Of a stretch of DNA of 64,000 nucleotides, positions 1-11,402 are shown in pieces. The translations under genes were made by a program, and so were the position numbers. Each line of letters opens with the position of its first letter. Position 1 is the first letter of the stretch. This DNA comes from Paratinospora sagittata (lineage: Eukaryota; Streptophyta; Magnoliopsida; Ranunculales; Menispermaceae), in contig CM069613.1 in the NCBI GenBank assembly GCA_035771175.1, forward strand, positions 7,555,501-7,619,500. The letters run 5' to 3'. The notes under the pieces were generated by a model that was given only the letters and a program-made list of their open reading frames with translations, searched no databases and had not been told where the DNA came from.

Positions 1-85
1 AATGCCTGGGCATGTCCTAGGCAATGCCTGGGCATGTCCTAGGCAATGCCTAGGACGTGCCGAGGATGTGTCCAGGCAATGACCC
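1..85. repeat. short tandem repeat at window edge
   Basis: A 22-bp unit beginning AATGCCTGGGCATGTCC occurs twice in full and then degenerates into a third, altered copy with related words (CCTAGG, GGCAATG). The array probably continues to the left of the window. No coding content is seen. Confidence 0.7.
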
Positions 86-2064
86 AAGTCCTGCATAAAA
101 CTCTTAATGCAAGATGTGGGCTGAAAGTTATAAAGTGGAGAAAGTTGCAAGCTGAGCTTAAAAGAGTATTGATATTCCTAGAAAATCAAATAAATTAGCA
201 TGTTATTGTGATGCTGTGATTTTCCTTTTTGCTTTTATATCGATTGTTGTTTTTGATAACTATGCACCTAAATTAAGGTGCCTTGCTCATGGCTAGACCA
301 TTAGGTGTCTTGATAACACTATATATGTGCAATATGAATGAAGCATTGTTCAAATTATAAATCTTATTCTAAACATCATATTTGTCATTTAATAAGTGTT
401 TAGTCATGTTTTTTCTAACACTAAGACGAAAAAAAAAAAAAATCCTCTGAAATTAAGAATTGGTTTTATTGAATTCATTCTAAATGTTAAGAATTTGAAA
501 TTCAGGATGAAATTGAGTTTTTGATCTATGATTTTACACAATTTATCCATATGTTATATTGAGTTTTTACACAAAGGTTTTCTTAATTTGGCGAAGGGGA
601 AGTAAATATTTAAAGTGATGTGTCCATGTCAACACTACCACATTGGTACAAATTGATCAATCCATTGGCATTTAACAACATCACATTAACAACAACAATG
701 GAATCAAGAAAAACTATATGAATTACCAAAGAGAGTGAAAATGTGTATTCTAGAATATTTACAAATGAAGAATAACTAAAGCACACTACTACTGTGTTAC
801 CAAAACTAAGCACAAATGTTGCTTTGCAAACATCACATTAACTACAACAATAGAATCAATAAGAAGTTTATGATTTGCTATTTAAAAAAGAAGAATAGCC
901 AAAGCACAATACTACTATGTTACTAAACTGCAACGAAAAAAAGAGCCAAGTACACTTGTCAAGAGCTGGTATGTGTCTAGATGCTAGACTTGTTCATTCC
1001 TCCTAAAAAGATGTCTAACTTCATTCCACAAGACCATGTTCTTTCTTCTTCTTTCCTCCTACTTGTCTTTCTTTCCTATTTCTTCTGCTCTTCCTCTTCT
1101 TGTCATCTATTTTTTCTTTGGTAGATTTTCTTTCTACTTTTCTTTGTCCCTTTCTCTCTTCTTTTGCAGCTTTAATTTTACATTTTTGTTCCTTTTCCTT
1201 CTTGCTTCATCTAATTCTTCCCCTTTTTATCTCTCCTCCCTCTAGTGAATTGTCACATATTACTACTTCCCTTCTTTGGTTTCTTTTCTATCTTTTTTCC
1301 CTTACTTTTCTTTTTGAAGAAGTGCAAATTTTCTAGCCAATGTCAGTCGTGTCCAAGCGCAAATTTGAGGAGTCAAGCATATCCAGTTGGTGTTGTGTCA
1401 ACACTGACACAAATACATCCATAGTCCGACAATCTCTATTTGATAAGAGAATGAAGATCATTACGATAAGTATTTAAGCTATTCCCATGGATCCATGGAT
1501 GGTATGGTCAATTAAGATTGTTGGCGTTAATTAGTGTTTTCGCAAAAGTGCATCTTTTATTTTAGGGCAATGTCTTCTTCTCTAAATACTCCTCTTTTCA
1601 TTAAATTAAACTTATTTTTCATCACTATACGCAACCAATTTTCATAATTTCCATTTCTATTATTAGTATACAGAGTAACTAATCCATAACAATAACTTTT
1701 AAATCTCTCTCCATCTAATGCCAATTTTTGAAAAACTTAACCTCCACCAAGTTCAAAGCATATGGAACATGATGATAGAGTGATCAACAGAAAGAATACA
1801 ACATGTTTTTTTGTTTCAAAAAGCATCTTAGTTTTAGGAACAAGTTTGCAACATTTTGATAGTGAGCTTTGAGAACTATCAGGATATCAGCTGATAAAAT
1901 GCAATTTTTATAAGGGTTGAAATTTACACTCAGATACAAAGGGTTCTCAACATTTAACAAATTAGTATAAGTAGCTGTTGGGAAGAGTTGGAAAACTATG
2001 TAACCAAAGACTAACAAAAAAGAAGTAGAAAAAGGAAAACAGAGTGATAGACAGCCAATCTTAC
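86..2064. other. AT-rich non-coding stretch left of the PET100-like exon
   Basis: No gene is recognised. On the plus strand 1036-1336 is pyrimidine-rich (C/T runs) and gives only low-complexity ORFs. The stretch should hold the downstream exons of the minus-strand PET100-like gene, but I searched for a continuation rich in Tyr-Pro-Pro-Glu and found none. The next exon probably lies to the left of the window, or the gene is broken. Confidence 0.5.
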
Positions 2065-2193
2065 CACGCCTATCATTTTCAGGAGATTATCTGGGTATCT
2101 GGTAAATGTATACATGAGACCAATCGGCATAGCCACATAAAGTGAGAATTTTGCTATCTCTAGTAAACCTTTAGATGTTCCCAATGCAGACAT
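2065..2193 (-). CDS. PET100-like mitochondrial protein, exon 1 (partial gene)
   Basis: Forty-three codons run from ATG (2193-2191) to a donor reading GTG|GTAAG at 2065/2064, in phase 0. The peptide begins MSALGTSKG and continues LEIAKF, then a hydrophobic segment (about residues 17-31) suited to a single membrane span. From memory of the family this matches the small plant PET100-type protein, an assembly factor of cytochrome c oxidase in the mitochondrial inner membrane; the conserved start and the Leu-Glu-Ile-Ala-Lys-Phe motif are the basis. Family members are about 75-80 residues, with a second half rich in Pro and charged residues that is not visible in this window. The upstream GTG-ACG-AAG codons are probably 5' leader, so I take the first ATG. 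Either the rest lies beyond the left edge or this is an orphan exon. Confidence 0.55.
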
Positions 2194-4189
2194 CTTCGTC
2201 ACAAACCCTTAAAAAAACAAACAAACAAACAGATGAGTCTCTTTAGAAAAAAGGGGTTCGTGAGTAGAGTTGTTAACTCCAACTCCTTCAATTGAGCACC
2301 TACAGAAATTGGTGCTTAACATGAAATGCGGAATGAGAAGATAGATTTACCCAAGGATTGAAAAATCGACCAAATTCGCGGATATTCGCCGAATTTTTTC
2401 GGTTTTTCACTGTAACGATGTGCAAAGAACATGTAGAATAGGAAATGTAGAAATTCGGCGAAAAAATTCGGAAAAATCGAAAAATTCCCCAAAAAATAAC
2501 TTATTCAAGTTTTTTTTTTAAAAAAATAAATTCGCCGAAGTCTTTCGAGATGTCGACATTATGTACGAAACCTTTTGGAAAACCAACATTCAATCCATTT
2601 GCAAACGAAAAAACGAAGTAGAGAATTAGAGATTGGGAGAGGATTAGAGAAAACAAGATTGGAAGAAGTAATCAAGTAGAAAGGGTGAATCCGTGAATGG
2701 AAGGGAAGAGTGACCTAGATTGATCGATCAGTGACGAGCACGAAGCGGCAACCTGAGGCGAGACCCCTTGGCGTTGAGAGAGAAGTTGTTGCGTTGAGAC
2801 GGCCAAGGTTAAGGGCATCAAATATGGATTTTGAAAAGACCTAATAAAATAAATAGATATTTATGTAAAATAGATCTGTCTAATACAACTATCACCTTTT
2901 TTACTAAGTTGAGTGGCAAAAAATAAAAATAAAAATAAAAAATAAAAGCTATCATGACTTTTTATTACTTTTAAAGAGTCTGCCGGACAGTTATTATTTT
3001 ATTTACCTAAAAAAAGTAAAAAAAAAAAAAAAAAAAGTAGAAAATCGAAATCTTTTCATCTTTCTCTTCTTCTACTTTTATATCTTCTTCTTCCAAAAAA
3101 TAATACATTATCCTCTAATTTAATTTTCTCAAATATTAAAAAATAAAACTTTACCTTAAAAAAAACTATAATTAATAAAATTTAAGATATTAAATTAAAT
3201 AACTTTTTTACTTTGTATTTTCAATTTTTTACCCTTAATTCTAACTTTTTTTTGTAAATAATAGAAAATAAGTATTCTAAGATTAAAAAAATAAAAGCCC
3301 TTAAATATAAAGATATTTCTACCATAATTTTTTATTTTTACTTTTTATTTTAACTTTTTTAATTAAAACATAATATATACTTTAAAAATACAAGAATAAA
3401 AACCTTGTATTATAATTTTTATTACTTGCTGAGTACCCGTATTTTAATTTGTTATCCCCTCTTTGAATTTTATTAAGATAAATTAGAATAAAAAATTCAA
3501 ATTAAAAGAAAAAACTTGAACTCAACAAATATTTTTACCTTTTGATTTAATTTTTATTATTATTTTAATTTTTTAAGCAAAAAAAATAAATATAATTAAA
3601 TAAAAATTACAAGCCTTCAAGTTAAAAAAAGAATTATTTTTAAAATATTTATTGATCTGATTTTATCTTCTTTTTTTTTTTTGAAAACTTAAATTGTAAA
3701 TTTATTTTTAAATAATTCAAAAAGAGGGTAACAAATTAAATACAGGAAAAACTATATTTTATTAATTAAAGAGAATACGTAATTTATTTTTTTATTTTTA
3801 AATTATTTTTTACTATATATATTATTTTTTTACGAGGCCTATTGTACAGTTTAAATAAGTAAAAAAAGAAACTGAAAAAGTAAAAGTGACAAAAAAAAAC
3901 ATTTACACCTCATCAAAATGAATGGAAGCATTGGAGAACATTTTTTAACTTAATTGTCTATAAAATATTTTTTTGTGCCATGTAGGAAGTAAGTCTTTTG
4001 ACATTGATGACATGACACTTTTTTTTTTAAAGACAATTCATATTTGCATTGGACGCTTTTTCTTTTCTTTTCATTTTTTCAATTTAGTTATGAATTTCTG
4101 ATATTGTGTTCCTACATCACTTTAGTTAAATAGCTTTCATTGCATTATTTGGTGACATTTTTCTTTCTTTCTATATACAAATTTGTGGG
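2194..4189. other. upstream region and AT-rich spacer, no gene seen
   Basis: Immediately upstream of the exon (2194-2830) is a less AT-rich stretch that could be the 5' leader or promoter of the PET100-like gene. It contains imperfect inverted words around CGAATTTTTTCGG (2380-2410 and 2450-2480). From 2830 to 4189 the sequence is extremely AT-rich with A and T runs and shows no coding signal. Confidence 0.4.
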
Positions 4190-4440
4190 GTTTTTTCGAA
4201 AATTACCTTTGATAAAAATTTTATTTAAGAATTTACCCTATACCATAAACAATTTTGGGATCTACCCTAAATGGACCGATCAACGGTTGTTGACCGAGTC
4301 CAATAGGCTATCCTATTTTTTTATTTTATTTTTTTCGTTTTTCATTAAGAAGCGCCTATTCGAGTCGTTTTTTCAAAATATGACTCTAAAACGAGTTTTT
4401 TCAAAAGGCGGCTCTAATCCAACATTTAAAAGAAAAAACC
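4190..4440 (+). repeat. dispersed repeat, MULE-TIR-like (copy 1)
   Basis: The stretch around 4240-4310 (CAATTTTGGGAT, then TACCCTAAATGGACCG, then a GTTGACCGAGTCCAA-type block) recurs inverted at 17130-17345. It is followed by words such as GAGTTTTTTCAAAAGGCGGC, which recall the palindromic GGCGTCTTTTGAAAAGACGCC of the Mutator-like element at 55515-61162. I infer a terminal region of a DNA transposon; the superfamily is not proven. Confidence 0.5.
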
Positions 4441-5440
4441 TACTATAATCTAATAATCCAGCATAGGACTATGCTTAAAACTTGTATAAAACATGCGATT
4501 AATCTAATGATTCAAGTATTTAACACAATCTAGTCCAAACTATGAAGACCCGACACCGTGAACCACTATCTCCCGCAGGACAACGTGCAGAATGCCGGGG
4601 CACGATGCCTAGCGTAGGCATCATCAACCATCCCACATCATCCATTAGAATAGTTGAGACCCTACAAGCCTCAACTAAGTACCACAACCTCTCATAATTC
4701 CAACCTGTAGGTACCTGTAACAATTCTAATATCTACAACTATATAAAAATTAAAAATCACATTTCCATCATCAACCTGAATAAAAGCATTCATCCATCAA
4801 AATTTAATCCAAAGTCCAACATAGGGTCTAGGGTAATAGGAACCCCACCATTAAGTATATCAAAATATATAAGTCACCAAGGGGTACAAAACCACATCCC
4901 AATATTCATGTACATCCACAAGATGATCCATATCCACATCCCATCCTCACCATCTAATAAAAATATGATACGTGATATAAACATAATTACAAAAATACAA
5001 GCTCTGTATTAGTAACATTCATGTATAAAATCAACACAAAAATATGACACATATAACATCAAAAGTTGGCATGTAGAGTTGGACACATATGGGTTAAGGT
5101 ATGAGCTAGGCGGAAGAAATTTTTGGGGCGTTACACAAACTAGTCTAAACAAAGCTTCAAGTAGAATAATTACAATTCAAGTATTTAATCGGGTAATCTG
5201 ACTCATGAATGACAACATCTACATGTATTGTAATTATTCTACTTGAAGCTTTGTTTAGACTAGATTGTGTTAAATACTTGAATCATTGGATCAATCACAA
5301 GTTTTATACAGGTTTTAAGCATGGTCCTATGCTGGATTATTAGATTGTAACAGGTTGTGTAACAGGTTTTTTTTTTTCAAATGTTGGCTTAGAGGCGATT
5401 TTTGAAAAGACTAAGTTCGTGGTTGTGAAACCAGATTTTC
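4370..5440. repeat. fold-back element (long inverted repeat) with a solo LTR in one arm
   Basis: If 4541-5135 (a solo LTR) is removed, the sequence from about 4370 to 5175 pairs with the reverse complement of 5215-5440. Matching landmarks are AATCCAGCATAGGACTATGC (left) and GCATGGTCCTATGCTGGATT (right), CAAGTATTTAACACAATCTAG and its complement, and CAAAGCTTCAAGTAGAATAA and its complement. The spacer around 5175-5215 is short. Arms of roughly 200 bp suggest a fold-back or MITE-like DNA transposon. No protein-coding capacity is seen. Confidence 0.7.
4541..5135 (-). mobile_element. solo LTR (short, 595 bp), TSD CAAAC
   Basis: A perfect 5-bp duplication CAAAC (4536-4540 and 5136-5140) flanks the insert. 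The left end TATGAAGACCCG aligns with TGTGGCGACCCC of the LTRs at 18196 and 18499, with the expected second-base G now an A. The right end GGGGCGTTACA matches their right ends. The orientation is minus, because the reverse complement begins TGTAACGCCCC. No internal domains are present, so I call a solo LTR, probably shortened by internal deletion relative to its 2-3 kb relatives. Confidence 0.75.
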
Positions 5441-5880
5441 TTTTTGCATGCACGGATGGATGGAAGACACGGATTGTAGCAATGACACTGTGATGAATAG
5501 TATTGTTGTGTGATGCAAAGGGCCTGGTGATGATATTGAACTAATAGTTTAAAAAAAATCAGGAATCTGAACAGTCAGAGGCATCACATATAGCAATCAT
5601 GCAACAACAACGAAACAAGATAACACATATTATGAAGACAATTATAAGTACAACAAGTGCCCAAACAGGTAGGGTTCCTAGATGAGATAACATTACATAA
5701 ATACACAAGAGGAATTAAACCCACAACACCTAGAAATACACACAAAGGACTCGCAAACCACGCTGGGAAGGACGAGACAACAAGAGAGAATTTTCTTCTC
5801 AACCCCCGGTTTCTGCCTTCCAGAAAACATATCAAAGACATTAAATAGGGAAAAAAAACAACTTAGTGGATTTCAAACTT
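5441..5880. other. unassigned stretch between fold-back and EPRV remnant
   Basis: No domain is recognised. Overlapping ORFs on both strands at 5584-5848 show no family features. The stretch may be 3' flank or intergenic region of EPRV copy 1, but I cannot align it to the younger copy by eye. Confidence 0.3.
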
Positions 5881-5910
5881 CATGAAATCCGAAAGCTTAG
5901 CATGCGAGTA

Positions 5911-5987
5911 TCTGCTTTTCGTACAAGCTGATAAGGAGAATCTGTTTTTCGTACAAACTGATAAGGAGAATCTGCTTTTCGTACAAC
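5911..5987. repeat. 30-bp tandem repeat (2.6 copies)
   Basis: Units begin at 5911, 5941 and 5971 (TCTGCTTTTCGTACAA then CTGATAAGGAGAA), with two substitutions between the first two units. On the minus strand an ORF through them would encode a repeated VRKADSPYQ-type decapeptide, just downstream of the EPRV copy 1 pol end. Confidence 0.8.
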
Positions 5988-6060
5988 AAGAACTCTGACC
6001 AGGCTTTTGATGTGACACATCATGTTTTTGTTTGAGGGAGGGAACCTTGTCAGAGGAACA

Positions 6061-6960
6061 TTAGTCTTCATCAGAGGAGGATGATTGCCTATGTTCAAGA
6101 TCATCCCAAAGATCAATCGGGTTTTGGTGATAGAGTTCTTCAAGATATCTTGGATTTCTGTCAGTGAACTCTTGTAAAAATTGTGTCAGCTTTATGTAGA
6201 GGTGATTATGGGGTTGATCTTCTCCTGCCCTTCCCAGAAGAAAAGTATAATCAATCAGAGGGTTGAGCAGATTCATGCTTAGGTTCCACCTGCAGAGGTC
6301 ATGCTGGAATTTTTGTAATTCAAGGACAAATGGCCACCATGGAGAAGAAAGAGGTGGTGGTGATCCTTGGTGGACATTATTCCAAAAAATTTGTCGAGCT
6401 CCTGGTATACTTGGCCTGAACCTTAAGTAACCAAATGAGGACCTAAGGACCCTGTAGAAGCATAATTGTTCAACACTACTGATTGGGTCATCCTTATCAA
6501 ATGCAGAGGGGTCAATGGCTTTGCCATTGCCAATCGGAGTGAAGAAGATAACTGTAATATACCTTCACCTTCACTGAGGAAATTCCTGCATCCATTGATT
6601 ATGAGTTGCAAATTTCAAAAGGAACTTGTAAAACCTTGTTTGGTCTTTACTCATATGGCCACCATTTATTACAACTTGAAACATATAAGAGTCAAGTCTG
6701 AGTTTATCAAGAATAAAACCTACCCAATGTTGTCGAAAGATGTAGGAAAGATAACAAAATGGTTCCTTGGGGAAATCATAGAGTGAGATTATGCGGAAAG
6801 GGAAGAGGAATGGATAAGTGGGATGGGGTACATGACCAAAAATCATCCCATACTTTCGTGTTATGATTTTGAGAAAACTATCAATTCTTGGTTTATCTGG
6901 AATTGTCCAGAAGATTTTTTTTCTCTAAGGTCATTTGGAAGAGAAGCAATGAACTTCATT
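6061..6960 (-). pseudogene. EPRV copy 1: C-terminal part of pol, split off by LTR insertion
   Basis: Minus-strand ORFs at 6571-6846 and 6061-6276 resemble the region downstream of RNase H in the intact pol ORF of EPRV copy 2: an aromatic and His-rich stretch with FYKFLLKF, then a Gln/Asn/Pro-rich tail ending SSSSDED. The frame changes between them, so the coding sequence is broken. The segment continues from 11403 onward on the other side of the solo LTR at 6961-11402. The function of this post-RNase H region in caulimovirid polyproteins is not known to me. Confidence 0.55.
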
Positions 6961-7643
6961 TGTCGTAACCCCTCTCCAGGTGACATCACAACCGGCACAG
7001 TACCCAAGATAATGCCACAACACGACAAAACCTAAGGCACTGATAAGCCTTTACGCGAAAAGTACCTATTGAACTCAATGCACAACCTGTATATGATCAA
7101 GACAATTGATCTAAAATAAATATTACATCATCATCCAAATATATATGATGACATCTATCCAAAATAATTATCATAAGGTTCAAAATTCTCAACAAAATAT
7201 GGAACTCAAATAATAGACCATCATTCAACAGTTTATCATATACAGTCCAAAACAAAACCATAACTATCTATGTTTTATATACATAAGTACCTGTGATAGT
7301 TATATACAATTTCAAAAAAACAAAACAAATAAAACTAGACCCAAGTATCCCCAAAATATACAAACAACACCTACATTTAAAAAGAAGAAAGGGAAGACCG
7401 CTCAGACTTTAAGCCTTGCCTTTTTCTTTTTAATCTGTACTTGAGAAAAGTAAGGGAAAAATAGGGTGAGCTCAACTAGCATGATAAAACATGCATGATA
7501 TTGGAAATCTCATTCATAAATCAAATGCATCAAGGAAAAATTATAATATACATGGTTCCAAACTAAACATATGATTTCTGCATCATTTCCATAAGAATCA
7601 AATATGCGGACACTTTACCAAGAGGACATGTTAGAATAACACG

Positions 7644-9903
7644 TGTAACACCCCGTAAATTTAATTAAATACATACATTGATGTACACGTATATCGAGAT
7701 ATATAATACACGTATTTTATACGTAGGAGCTCAAGATACGCTTGATCATACACATATTTTATACGTATGAGCTAAATATACGTGTGTATGATTGAGTGTA
7801 TGAAGAAAAAAGACAAATATACGTGTGTATGGTTGGTTACTTAAAAATGTGGATTGAGTGTATGAAGAAGAAGAACGAATAAAAAGATAAAATAAAATAA
7901 AATAATGAACAGTACTTGAATAGTAAGTTTACTATTCATAAATGGGATATTGTTCATCAGAAGAAGACAAAAAAAAAGAATAAAAAAAAAGAAAGAAAAT
8001 AAAATTTAAAAGAAGAGAAATGAAGTTGTCAGAACAAAAACAAAACAGAAAGAGTAGAAGAAGCATAGAGAAGAAGGAGAAGAAGAAAAAGGGAAAACGC
8101 GGAATTTGCGTCCAATCGAACCCGCAGTAAGTGATTTTCACTCTTTTTCTTCGTGAAATTACTATCTAAGTTAGATGTAAACTTTCTAGCGGAGTAATTT
8201 TTACTGTGGAAGCCGTTTTACGGCGTTTTAACAAATTGGGGTTTTGACCCCAACGTGAATGAAAACCCGCTAGGAAGGTAGAAAAATACTCCTTGGATTG
8301 TCGGGACTCCGAATCTGTGGTTAGATTCTATTTCATGCGTTTTGGAGACCGTTTGACAATTTTAATACAATTTACATCTTTCGGATGAATAGTAATGAAT
8401 AGTAGTGCATAGTGAATAGTGCACACTAAACAGTGCATAGTGAATAGTGAACATTGATCAGTGATGTGAATAGTATTGTGCACAGTGATGTGACCAGTGA
8501 TGTGCATCCAATGAAACTCCTGTTTGAGATCATAGAATTGTAGAGAACTGAATTCTGGACGTTTCGATGCTAAGATTTTGATTTTTGGATATGATTTGAT
8601 AGTTTTAGTAACTAAGTATATGGTGTCGTGAAAATATGATTCGAAAATCTATTTTCACTGTTCTTTCTTGTGGAAATATCTAGATTGACCACAGAAACGA
8701 GATAGTAGTTTCTTCAACTGCTTATGAGTCCTAAATGGATTTATTATTCGTGATTTGAAGTGAGTTGAGAAATGAAAGATGTAAATAGATATGAATACAA
8801 GAAATTGAATTATGGAGTGATTATGACAGGTTAAGTTCGTTGGATTTAACTTGGAGCTGGACTCGAAAGCGACGATGATTGGGTTTAAGTTGAACGTGTT
8901 GTACTGTGAGTATAGTTTTCTTGATTTGGTTCTTGTATGGCATTGTACACATATAAAATGTTTGATTGTATGCATGTTATATTTATATATAATGCATTGA
9001 GTTTTATGGATCATGCAATCTGATTTTAGCAATTGGAGTTTGTAATGATGAGGCTTTGCGATTCCTCATTGTCATTTCGTTAGGAATTAGACCCAGATGA
9101 GGTTTTGCGAGTCCTCATTGTCAGTAGGTCTGTCCTAACAAGGGTTGCGACCCTTGAAATGACTATTAATTGGGTAATGAGAGGTTGTGACTACCTTGTA
9201 ACGGCCATACAAGGGTTAGACCCGCTCTCTTGCCTTGCGGAGGAGGGAGATTGTGCATTGTATTATGGAAAACTCATGAAATTTATGTTGTTGACATATA
9301 TAATATATTCGTTGAATGATGCATGTGTTGCATAAGTGTTTGAAATGATTTTAAATGTCATATTTCTCTAAATGTATATAATTGCCATCTCAAGAACTAT
9401 ATTCACTGAGCTGTTGTTTGCTCACTCCATTTCCTCCAATATTTCAGGTCTTGAGTCGAAGGGGAAAGGAAACTCCGTGAGTGATAATCACGTGAGCCTT
9501 CGTCTGGTATGTGTATGTATGCTTGGAGGAAATAGATTATATTTATGTTATTTTGATATGTATAATTATCACACACGATATATATGTAATATCACCTAGA
9601 TGGGTTGTGTGGTAATATTATATAATGCTTGGGATGATGAAATGAGATGATCATAGATATTTATCAGGTGAGAATTTAATTTGTGGAATGACTGGAATGA
9701 ATGTGAGTGGAATGATCATCTATATATATATTTGATTTGATTTGATTTGTGGTATAGGAAAAAAAAAATATTCTGTACATTTTGGGAAGGTTTGTGAGAG
9801 TACGTGAAGGCTGACAGTGTATTACATACTGTCTATGGGTTTGTACAGTGTATAGTACGCTGTGCCGGTCATGACGTCAGCCTACGTAAGGGGCGTCGTG
9901 ACA
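7644..9903 (+). mobile_element. solo LTR nested in a solo LTR, TSD ACACG
   Basis: The left end is TGTAACACCCCG and the right end GGCGTCGTGACA. A perfect 5-bp duplication ACACG occupies 7639-7643 and 9904-9908. The 2260-bp insert has no coding domains. It contains a block near 9395-9470 (TTCACTGAGC, GCTCACTCCAT, TTTCAGGTC) shared with the LTR fragment at 25780-26483 and, more loosely, with the LTR at 30431. LTRs beginning TGTAACRCCC and ending GTCGTGACA are typical of plant Ty3/gypsy elements; the clade is not determined. It carries several CAGTGATGTGAATAGT-like short repeats (8395-8510). Confidence 0.85.
8385..8515. repeat. short repeats rich in AATAGTG / CAGTGATGTG
   Basis: Within the nested LTR, words such as GAATAGTG, GTGCATAGTG and CAGTGATGTG recur many times in about 130 bp. 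This looks like local slippage amplification. There is no coding content. Confidence 0.6.
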
Positions 9904-11402
9904 ACACGTGGCTTTACTTCCCCCATTGGCCAATGGGTTCAGATCGGCGTATTACCCATCACAAATCCTCCTAATCCTCCTACCCTTCCATTCTTCAGTG
10001 CTTCAGAAAGTCCTTTCCACGGAGTACCAATCCAAGCACTCCGGCGACACATTTTCCCGAAGAACAAGTAAGTAGAAAGACAAACAATGCCAAGGTATTT
10101 AATCCAAAATGCCCAAGGCAATACCAATGCATAAATTTCATGCTCATGTTCTTAAAACACAATGCACAATATATAATAAGATGCATACCATTCAACAATG
10201 TAATTTCATATAAATACAATGCTATAAATAGAGAAATAAGGTGACGAATACTCACAAACAGTCCAAAAGCCACTTAAACAAGACAATTATATCCCTATTG
10301 GCTAATCAACTCACATAAACCTGAAATGGGTCATATACGTACACCAAATGATCAAATTCAAGTCAATTATGCCTAAATACATAATTACTAACTCAAAACA
10401 CATCTAATCCACACCAATTTGGATTAGAAACATCTAACACAATTCAATTGACCAATTCCAATCCAATTGCCTCAAAGCCCCAAATTGGATAAATCTCTAC
10501 ATAGTCAATTTGAACTAAGCACCATGCTACAACATGGAATTCATTAAATTGGCTCCATACATTAATTAGGTATGCCATAAACATTAACATAGATCACATG
10601 CACATCATTTGTACACCTAAAACATAACAAATTCCATTAAAGTCTACATACATGCAAAGCTCATCAATCAAATGGAAACTCACCATTAAAGTATGTATAA
10701 ATACTACAATTAATGGAATCCGAGCTCAAAGTTGGTAGTTTAGGGTTTGAAATTCTGAAACCTAACTTAACCCGAAATTTCAACTCATGCTAGTGATCAA
10801 AACACTATACAAAAGCTAGAAATCAACCAAATAAGCATAACTAGAAGGAAAATGGGGAAGAAATATTACCTTGAAAGCAAAATCCACCAACCCTAGCTCC
10901 CAATCACCCAAAATCCCCAATTTTTTCCTTCTCTTTAGTTTCACCTCTTCCTCTAGCTACAATTGATGCAAATGAGGAAGAAAAACGAGAAATTTGCTTA
11001 TATACCATCATTGGGCCCACACATAAACGTCACATTTTTTGCATTTTACCCAGGTGAAATGTGTTTTACGATTTTTTTTTGCCTGGAAGCCTCTCGGCCA
11101 CTATGGAACGCGTTTCAAGTTTTCCAAAGTTTCTTATTTTTCATCCTTTCACTACACGATCGCTACACATCAGAATTTCGCGTATAATAGGTCAATTTCT
11201 ATGTAAAAATGTGTTCCGAACTCATTTTTAATATCTCTAAGTCCACTTGAGACACCCCTCATAAAGTTATAACCGAATCAACATAAACTTACACCGTATA
11301 TAAACAAAATATGAATATAATACACATCAAATACATACACAAACATCTAGAGTTGAGCATTCCACGTCACCATGACATCATATGTGAATGTGGGTCGTTA
11401 CA

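Larger units (their letters stand above)
6961..11402 (-). mobile_element. solo LTR inserted in EPRV copy 1, itself interrupted
   Basis: The left end TGTCGTAACCCC and right end GGGTCGTTACA are reverse-complement-like LTR termini (TG...CA). The flanks are TCATT (6956-6960) and CCATT (11403-11407), a 5-bp duplication with one mismatch. The LTR lies in minus orientation: on the minus strand it starts TGTAACGACCC and has a TATATAAGC promoter-like box (around 11000). Removing the nested LTR 7644-9903 and one TSD copy leaves about 2.18 kb. No gag or pol is present. The GGTGAGCTCAAC-type box near 7467 matches a similar GAGGATGAGCCAAC box in the LTRs near 19025 and 21705, so the family is related. Confidence 0.7.

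Noticed and set aside
1036..1336. Two overlapping plus-strand ORFs of Phe/Leu/Ser
   Set aside because: They are translations of a C/T-rich tract; the composition explains them and no motif is present.
2370..2490. Inverted words around CGAATTTTTTCGG as a hairpin element
   Set aside because: Matches are short and imperfect, with no target duplication or second copy, so support is too weak.
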